In this document: piece after piece, positions 59,613-64,000 of the stretch
Layout: the number at the start of each line of letters is the position of its first letter
Numbering within the stretch: the first letter of the stretch is position 1
Assembly: GCF_000950575.1 (NCBI RefSeq)
Contig: NZ_CP011005.1
Coordinates: 3,472,001 to 3,536,000, forward strand
Direction of reading: 5' to 3'
From: Psychromicrobium lacuslunae
GTDB taxonomy: Bacteria > Actinomycetota > Actinomycetes > Actinomycetales > Micrococcaceae
Length of the DNA: 64,000 nucleotides
The notes under the pieces: generated by a model
What the model was told of the DNA's origin: nothing
The model's database searches: none
What the model saw: the letters and a program-made list of their open reading frames with translations, nothing else
Translations under genes and position numbers: made by a program

Positions 59613-60941
59613 ATGAAACTGACAAGAGGCCAGAGCGGTCAACGCGGCATTCCGATGCCCCTCTGGCTGCAAGGGGTCCTCGAATCGGCTCAACTCGCCA
59701 TTATTGTGGCCGCGCTGATGATTGTGCCGGTCGGTGCAGTTTACTTCTCAAACGGTTTTGGCAACCAGCCCTTCGACTCGGCGGCGCGGCTGGCCGGACA
59801 AGCCTGGCTGCTAGTGCATGGCGTGCCGCTGCAGATCAGCGTTGCGACCGGGGCATCCTCGGCCGAATTGCACAGCGGCCTGCTAAGTCTGATTCCTTTC
59901 GGTCTTACCTTGATCCCTTTCTTCTTCGCTTGGCGGGCTGGCCGCCGACTTGCGCGGGCGTCCTACACCGATCAGCTCTGGCAGGCGCTTTGCGGGGCTT
60001 TGCTTATCTATGCCGCGCTGGGCTTTGCCACCGGTTACATTTGCAGCGACCACAACGTCTCTGCGTCCCTGTTGATGGCGACTCTGGTGCCGTTGATTCC
60101 GGTCGCCCTGGGATTGGTGATTGGTGCCCGCCGGGAGGCAGGTTCTTGGGGTCGACTGATCGGCGTTGACACGGTTGAGCGGATGGCTCGCTTCAGCCAG
60201 CGCTCACGCTGGGCGGGTTCTTATCTTTGGTCAGTGGTCAAGGCCGGATTCCTGGCGGTTATCGTTCTGATGGGTATCTCAGCATTGATCTTTGCCGTCA
60301 ATCTGGCCCTGCATTGGGCCGATGTGGTTGCTGTCTATCAGGGATTGAAGACCGGCCCGGTGGGCGGTGCTGCGCTCACCATTGCCCAGCTCGGTTACTT
60401 TCCCAACCTTGCGGTCTGGACGATGGCCTGGAGCTCTGGCTCCGGTTTCGCCGTAGGGATTGGCTCAAGCGTTGGCCCGCTCGGCACTTCGGTGGCGCCA
60501 CTACCCGCCATCCCCTTGCTGGGGGCGCTACCGGTGGGGCAGCTCAGCTGGGGTGTGCTTGCCTTAGCGGTGCCGGTGCTGGCTGGTTTACTCGCCGGTT
60601 GGTGGTTTCTTCGTGAAGGCGAGAATCACTTCGACGAGTGGCTCTCCATCAAAGTGCCTCAGCGTTGGTTGAGTGCGAGCCTTTCGACGATTTCCTTGGC
60701 TCTACTGGTAGGGCTCGGTGCCGGAATTTTGGCCGCCGTATTGGCATGGCTCTCCGGAGGTTCGGCGGGCATTGGTAGGCTCTCCGAGGTTGGCCCGCAA
60801 CCGTTAAACACTGCGTTCTGGGTGGCGTGCGAGGTCGCTTTGGGTGTGCTTATTGGCTCTCTGGTGGCTCCCTGGTTAGAGGGTGCACGGCAGCGGGCCG
60901 GGTTAGCTGAAGACTTTGAACCCTTTGAAGAAGCGGAGTGA
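59613..60941 (+). CDS. DUF6350 membrane protein (purN-linked)
   Basis: A 442-residue polytopic membrane protein with about nine to ten spans. It fits the actinobacterial DUF6350 family, usually encoded just upstream of purN; features include GVPLQISVATGASSAELHSGLLSLIPFGLTLIPF and TIAQLGYFPNLAVWTMAWSSGSGFAVG. Function unknown. ATG 59613 is used; ATG 59655 (MPLWLQGVLES) is an alternative and would place the first span at the start. Its stop is six bases before the purN ATG, so they are co-transcribed. Confidence 0.85.
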   Translation: MKLTRGQSGQRGIPMPLWLQGVLESAQLAIIVAALMIVPVGAVYFSNGFGNQPFDSAARLAGQAWLLVHGVPLQISVATGASSAELHSGLLSLIPFGLTLIPFFFAWRAGRRLARASYTDQLWQALCGALLIYAALGFATGYICSDHNVSASLLMATLVPLIPVALGLVIGARREAGSWGRLIGVDTVERMARFSQRSRWAGSYLWSVVKAGFLAVIVLMGISALIFAVNLALHWADVVAVYQGLKTGPVGGAALTIAQLGYFPNLAVWTMAWSSGSGFAVGIGSSVGPLGTSVAPLPAIPLLGALPVGQLSWGVLALAVPVLAGLLAGWWFLREGENHFDEWLSIKVPQRWLSASLSTISLALLVGLGAGILAAVLAWLSGGSAGIGRLSEVGPQPLNTAFWVACEVALGVLIGSLVAPWLEGARQRAGLAEDFEPFEEAE

Positions 60942-60947
60942 TGGCGG

Positions 60948-61505
60948 ATGCGCATTGTTGTTTTAGTCTCCGGAACAGGTTCTAATCTGCAGGCGGTGAT
61001 TGATGCTATTGCGGCGGGTTCGCTTGATCTTTCGATCGCGGCGGTTGGCGCTGACCGGCACGGTAGCTATGGCGTTGAGCGGTCTGCGGCGGCTGGCCTG
61101 GATACCTTTGTGGTGGATTTCAAAGCCTATGCCGAGCGGGCCGACTGGGATGCCGCGTTGCTCGATAAGGTGAGTTCTTATCGGCCGGACTATGTGATTT
61201 CTTCGGGGTTTATGAGAATCGTCGGGCCACAGTTCATCGAGGCGTTCCCGCGGCGCTATCTCAACACTCATCCGGCCTTATTGCCGTCATTCCCGGGTGC
61301 GCATGGCGTCCGTGATGCGTTGGCCTATGGCGTCAAGATCACCGGATGCACTGTGATGTACGCCGACGCCGGGGTGGACACCGGGCCCATTATCGCGCAG
61401 CGTGCCGTCGAGGTGCTGGCAGACGATACCGAGGAGAGCCTGCACGAGCGCATTAAGGTCGCCGAGCGAGAGTTGCTCATCCAGGTGCTCCGAGAGCTAA
61501 GCTGA
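60948..61505 (+). CDS. purN: Phosphoribosylglycinamide formyltransferase
   Basis: A 185-residue enzyme of purine synthesis that transfers a formyl group from 10-formyltetrahydrofolate to glycinamide ribonucleotide. It begins MRIVVLVSGTGSNLQAVIDA; the active-site Asn and His lie in YLNTHPALLPSFPGAHG (about 103-119), and the Asp in YADAGVDTGPIIAQ. The length is normal. It is normally followed by purH in actinobacteria, but here a 30-bp hairpin and a convergent lysozyme gene come next. Confidence 0.96.
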   Translation: MRIVVLVSGTGSNLQAVIDAIAAGSLDLSIAAVGADRHGSYGVERSAAAGLDTFVVDFKAYAERADWDAALLDKVSSYRPDYVISSGFMRIVGPQFIEAFPRRYLNTHPALLPSFPGAHGVRDALAYGVKITGCTVMYADAGVDTGPIIAQRAVEVLADDTEESLHERIKVAERELLIQVLRELS

Positions 61506-61551
61506 GCGCTTTCGCTCAACCCTCAATACCTCACCTTGCACCCTATTAACG

Positions 61552-61616
61552 CCGTCGAGTGTCGAGATCTGGGGCCTAAAACCTGATTTTAGGCCCCAGA
61601 TCTCGACACTCGACGG
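61552..61616. terminator. 65-base hairpin with 30-bp perfect arms between convergent genes
   Basis: Arms 61552-61581 and 61587-61616 pair perfectly around a five-base loop. The inner arm end AAAA/TTTT is at the loop side and there is no outer T run. It lies between the stop of purN and the stop of the lysozyme gene. The arm contains TGTCGAGATC, which resembles the TGTCTCGAATTC arm of the palindrome at 8710-8781. Confidence 0.75.
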
Positions 61617-61635
61617 GTAGTGAAGTGCTTAGTGC

Positions 61636-62373
61636 TTAGGGATGGCCGTTGGCGTAGGCTAGCAGGCCAGCCGAGGTGCCGTTGAAGAGATCTTGATCGC
61701 CACCTGGCGGCAAGGGGCCGCTGTCGGCGTATTGCCAGAAGGTGGTGTAGCTCCAGCTCGCGGGGAGCGTCCCCGGCGTGCTTGCCCAGCTGGCGATGAA
61801 GAGGGCGCTTTCGCTGAACTCATTGCTATTGCCGGTGCATTGGGTCCACCAGCTGGTTGCCGTGTAAATGGTGGGGTAGCGCCCGGTGCGAGCATGGATG
61901 GTGTTATTGAAGTCGTGCAGCCAAGCCACCATCTGAGACTGGCTGAGTCCATAGCACATAGCGCCATAGGGATTAGCCTCGATATCTAGCATTGGCGGCA
62001 AAGTCTTATTATCTGCCGACCAACCACCGCCATGATCCACTAGATAATTCGCCTGGTTCGCTCCCGACGAGTCATTCGGGGTGGCAAAGGTATAGGCACC
62101 ACGGATCAGGCCGGCGTTATAGGCGCCGTTGTATTGCTGCGCGAAGTACGGGTTCTGGTAGTAATTGCCTTCGGTCGCCTTGACATAGGCCCACTGGACG
62201 CCGGCGGCCTTGACCGCGTTCCAGTCCACATTTCCTTGATGGCTGGCGACATCGATACCTGCCGGTCCGGTGGGGGCTGCCTGGGCGGGCAGCGAGGTTG
62301 CTGCCACCAAGCCCACGCTCAACGCCAACGGGGCGATCAGCGTTAGAGCTCTGAATCGTGAAAGTTTCAACAT
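61636..62373 (-). CDS. Secreted GH25 lysozyme
   Basis: A 245-residue secreted muramidase. The signal peptide is at 1-33 with cleavage after PAQA. The GH25 domain begins GIDVASHQGNVDWNAVKAAG (catalytic Asp region), with WAYVKATEGNYY and MLDIEANPYG carrying the catalytic Asp-x-Glu, and ends FWQYADSGPLPPGGDQDLF. It cleaves peptidoglycan glycan strands, either its own wall or that of rivals. ATG 62373 starts the signal peptide; the frame extends to 62436 without support. An AT-rich region (62456-62500) lies upstream and may hold the promoter. Confidence 0.93.
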   Translation of the reverse strand: MLKLSRFRALTLIAPLALSVGLVAATSLPAQAAPTGPAGIDVASHQGNVDWNAVKAAGVQWAYVKATEGNYYQNPYFAQQYNGAYNAGLIRGAYTFATPNDSSGANQANYLVDHGGGWSADNKTLPPMLDIEANPYGAMCYGLSQSQMVAWLHDFNNTIHARTGRYPTIYTATSWWTQCTGNSNEFSESALFIASWASTPGTLPASWSYTTFWQYADSGPLPPGGDQDLFNGTSAGLLAYANGHP

Positions 62374-62537
62374 ATCTTCGAACGCCTTTCTGACGGTTCT
62401 TGGACAGATGCAGTGAAACCGTCCACACCAGTACACCCTGTGAACTTGCTGAGCGCCAGCTATTTTGGAAAAAATTTACCAAAAAATTCAAAATATGTTG
62501 CTAAGAACCATTAAGCTTCGGGAGCGACTGCTGCTGA

Positions 62538-63413
62538 TCAGGAGCTTGTGCGGCGGTTCTTCTTGAGCGGGGCCACTGAGTCGAAGGTCGCTTTGAGGGC
62601 CGCCACCGAGGAATCGTAACTTCGTTCGGCGACTCCGGCGAAGATAAAGTCGACCATTGCCAATTGCGCGATTCGGCTGGCCATTGCACCGGCTCGGAAG
62701 GTAGTTTCACGCGCTGAAGTGAGCAGCAACTGGTCGGCCACCTTGGCGAGCTTAGAACTGCCAACATTGGTGATTCCGACCGTAAGTGCGCCGGTTGCCT
62801 TCGCCAATTTGAGGAACTCAACGGTTTCGTAGCTGTTCCCACTATGCGAGAAACCGATGGCGACATCGTCTGCGGTCATTAAGGAAGCCGAGGAGACCGC
62901 ATCATGGGCGTCCGAAAATTCCAGGGCGACGCGGCCGATGCGTTGTAGTTTCCGACGCAGATCCTGTGCGCCAAGATTGCTGGCGCCAATGCCGAAGAGC
63001 AGGGTTGACCGAGCGTTATCTACGCTGTCGATCACTTTGGTCAGCGAGTCCATATCGAGGGTGCCAACGGTTTCCTCGATGCTCATCACCTCGGCGAAGG
63101 CGATGCGGGCCACCGTGTCAACCAAGGTATTGCCGGAATTCAGATCGGCGCCATGTCCTACTCCGGCGCTGAACTGGGCGGCTTCCCGGCCAATCTCGGT
63201 GGCTAGCTCGAAGCGCAGTTGCACGTATCCGGCAAGGCCGATGCCACGGCAAAAACGCACCACGGTGGTTTCCGAGGTGTCACAATATTGGGCAAGCTCG
63301 GTAATGGTTTTCTCTAGCACGAGCCGCGGATTGGTCAGCACCGCATCGGCCACTCGGGTCATCGACGGGGAGAATGAACTCTTCGCTGCCAAAATCGTCG
63401 ATTGGATACTCAA
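62538..63413 (-). CDS. RpiR/MurR-family regulator with SIS domain
   Basis: A 291-residue regulator. An HTH_6 domain occupies about residues 1-77 (ITELAQYCDTSETTVVRFCRGIG), and a SIS sugar-phosphate isomerase-like domain about 125-255 (STLLFGIGASNLGAQDLRRKL, AIGFSHSGNSYETVEFLK). Such proteins sense phosphosugars, often MurNAc-6-phosphate. Neighbouring lysozyme and peptidase genes make a cell-wall sugar ligand plausible. A perfect TTTTCG-TGA-CGAAAA dyad lies 19 bases upstream of the start, a likely autoregulatory site. Confidence 0.88.
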   Translation of the reverse strand: MSIQSTILAAKSSFSPSMTRVADAVLTNPRLVLEKTITELAQYCDTSETTVVRFCRGIGLAGYVQLRFELATEIGREAAQFSAGVGHGADLNSGNTLVDTVARIAFAEVMSIEETVGTLDMDSLTKVIDSVDNARSTLLFGIGASNLGAQDLRRKLQRIGRVALEFSDAHDAVSSASLMTADDVAIGFSHSGNSYETVEFLKLAKATGALTVGITNVGSSKLAKVADQLLLTSARETTFRAGAMASRIAQLAMVDFIFAGVAERSYDSSVAALKATFDSVAPLKKNRRTSS

Positions 63414-63431
63414 GTGCTTCCTTCCAGCGAA

Positions 63432-63446
63432 TTTTCGTGACGAAAA
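63432..63446. promoter_or_regulatory. Probable RpiR operator
   Basis: TTTTCG-TGA-CGAAAA is a perfect 6+3+6 dyad, in the promoter region of the RpiR-type gene (start 63413). RpiR-family sites are commonly AT-rich dyads with GAAA/TTTC arms. Confidence 0.6.
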
Positions 63447-63573
63447 GCTGCCACGGTTCCCCCTAAATGTACCTGGCCGGGACGGGTTTTAATATTGCTC
63501 GGGGCTAAGAGTTCCTCGGTGCGGCTTCAGCGTGACTAGACGTTGCCCTGTTTTCAGCCGTCTATGAAAATCA

Positions 63574-63605
63574 TTGACCAATCTTGTAAGAAAAAGGTAG
63601 ATTGG
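63574..63605 (+). promoter_or_regulatory. Promoter with internal dyad before the C39-like peptidase gene
   Basis: TTGACC (63574-63579), 18 bases and TAGATT (63598-63603) form a likely promoter. CCAATCT (63578-63584) and AGATTGG (63599-63605) are perfect inverted arms overlapping both elements, which suggests operator control. Confidence 0.6.
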
Positions 63606-63656
63606 CAACACTCCGCTGTTTGGGATCACCTGAAGATCTAGTAGACGAGGAATAAG

Positions 63657-64000
63657 ATGACCATCAATCTCGATCGACGAACGCTGCTCAAGACCGGCGT
63701 TGGGTCCGCTCTTGCGGTAGCCGCCGGATCGGCTGCGGCGGTTGCTGCCGCGGCGCCGGCACAGGCTGCCAACTGGAAAGTACTTAACCACGAGTACCAG
63801 GCCCAGGCCACCGGCTATTGGTGCGGACCGGCAGCCACCCGGATTGCGCTCTCCGCCAGAATAGCGCCACCGAGTCAGCAGACCCTGGCCAATGCCCTCG
63901 GCACCACGGTGAACGGCACCGACTATATTGGTCAGGTGACCGGGGTGCTGAACAACTATCTGGGTACCGGCTGGTACGAGACCAAGAACATGCCGAACGA
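63657..64000 (+). CDS. Tat-exported C39-like cysteine peptidase, 3' truncated by window edge
   Basis: Only the first 114 codons are in the window. Residues 1-40 form a twin-arginine signal peptide (NLDRRTLLKTGVG, a hydrophobic Ala-rich core, cleavage after PAQA). The mature part opens WKVLNHEYQAQATGYWCGPAATRIALSA, with the catalytic Cys in YWCGPAAT as in the papain-like C39_2 family. GAGG lies six bases before the ATG. Divergent from the RpiR regulator, whose product might control it. The substrate is unknown; cell-wall or secreted proteins are possible. Confidence 0.8.
   Translation, partial: MTINLDRRTLLKTGVGSALAVAAGSAAAVAAAAPAQAANWKVLNHEYQAQATGYWCGPAATRIALSARIAPPSQQTLANALGTTVNGTDYIGQVTGVLNNYLGTGWYETKNMPN

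Noticed and set aside
1-64000. CRISPR array, rRNA operon, insertion sequence or replication origin
   Set aside because: No regularly spaced repeats, rRNA-like sequence, transposase frame or DnaA-box cluster was recognised on reading the window.

Overview
The window is about 64 kb of moderately high-GC DNA from an actinobacterium, most likely Micrococcaceae (Arthrobacter/Renibacterium/Psychromicrobium-like). Supporting signs are the pcrA, sucC-sucD and DUF6350-purN neighbourhoods, a WXG100 protein, a DUF664/DinB protein of the mycothiol-associated type, an actinobacterial iol cluster that includes a Cgl0159-type aldolase-fold protein, and a HelR-type RNA polymerase recycling ATPase. The genus is an inference from gene content only.

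Layout. 0-9.4 kb: the 3' end of a GH38 alpha-mannosidase; helR preceded by a rifamycin-associated element (RAE); a polar amino-acid (probably cystine) importer; an ABC exporter; a DUF6314 protein; and tRNA-Arg(CCU). 9.6-20.6 kb: mostly single chromosomal genes, namely a zinc dehydrogenase lacking its structural-zinc cysteines, a thioredoxin-reductase-like flavoprotein without CxxC, an alanine-dehydrogenase/CEOS-family protein, small and membrane proteins, a DsbA-like lipoprotein, an inositol-monophosphatase-family enzyme, pcrA and a secreted lipoprotein. 20.7-22.9 kb: sucC-sucD. 23.1-26.9 kb: a heterodimeric ABC exporter with one degenerate ATP site.

28-41.9 kb: a myo-inositol utilisation region. 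iolC, the Cgl0159-type gene, iolD, iolE and iolG run on the plus strand. iolB, a GntR/UTRA regulator and a second inositol-dehydrogenase-like gene run on the minus strand, divergent from a three-gene sugar ABC importer. A TGTC-N2-GACA dyad occurs at three promoters (iolC, the regulator, and the divergent idh/importer region) and probably defines the local regulon. iolA is not in the window. The cluster is interrupted at 33.9-36.1 kb by a lone WXG100 gene, a DinB gene and an AT-rich Abi_2/AbiF-type HEPN gene. A compact promoter plus terminator-hairpin unit lies directly upstream of the Abi gene and could encode a roughly 45-nt RNA partner.

42-46.8 kb: a MarR regulator with a clear operator/promoter, an MFS drug exporter, an SRPBCC protein, a LOG-like protein and a VIT/CCC1 transporter with a ferritin-like domain. 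46.8-47.4 kb holds only a probable gene remnant. 47.5-57.8 kb: a Na+/solute symporter divergent from an XRE-cupin regulator; an M-box Mg2+ riboswitch followed by a candidate 17-codon leader ORF and the Mg2+ P-type ATPase mgtA; an agmatinase-family gene coupled to a ThDP enzyme; and a DUF5107 protein. 57.9-64 kb: an FMN reductase, a GlsB/YeaQ-like membrane protein, a DoxX-like protein, DUF6350-purN, a secreted GH25 lysozyme, an RpiR regulator and the start of a Tat-exported C39-like peptidase.

Several convergent gene pairs are separated by unusually long, near-perfect palindromes that look like bidirectional terminators. In many actinobacteria sucD lies close to DUF6350-purN-purH. Here they are about 37 kb apart and purH is not next to purN, so 23-59 kb looks like an accessory block built into a housekeeping locus. 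No CRISPR array, rRNA, integrase, transposase or replication origin was seen.
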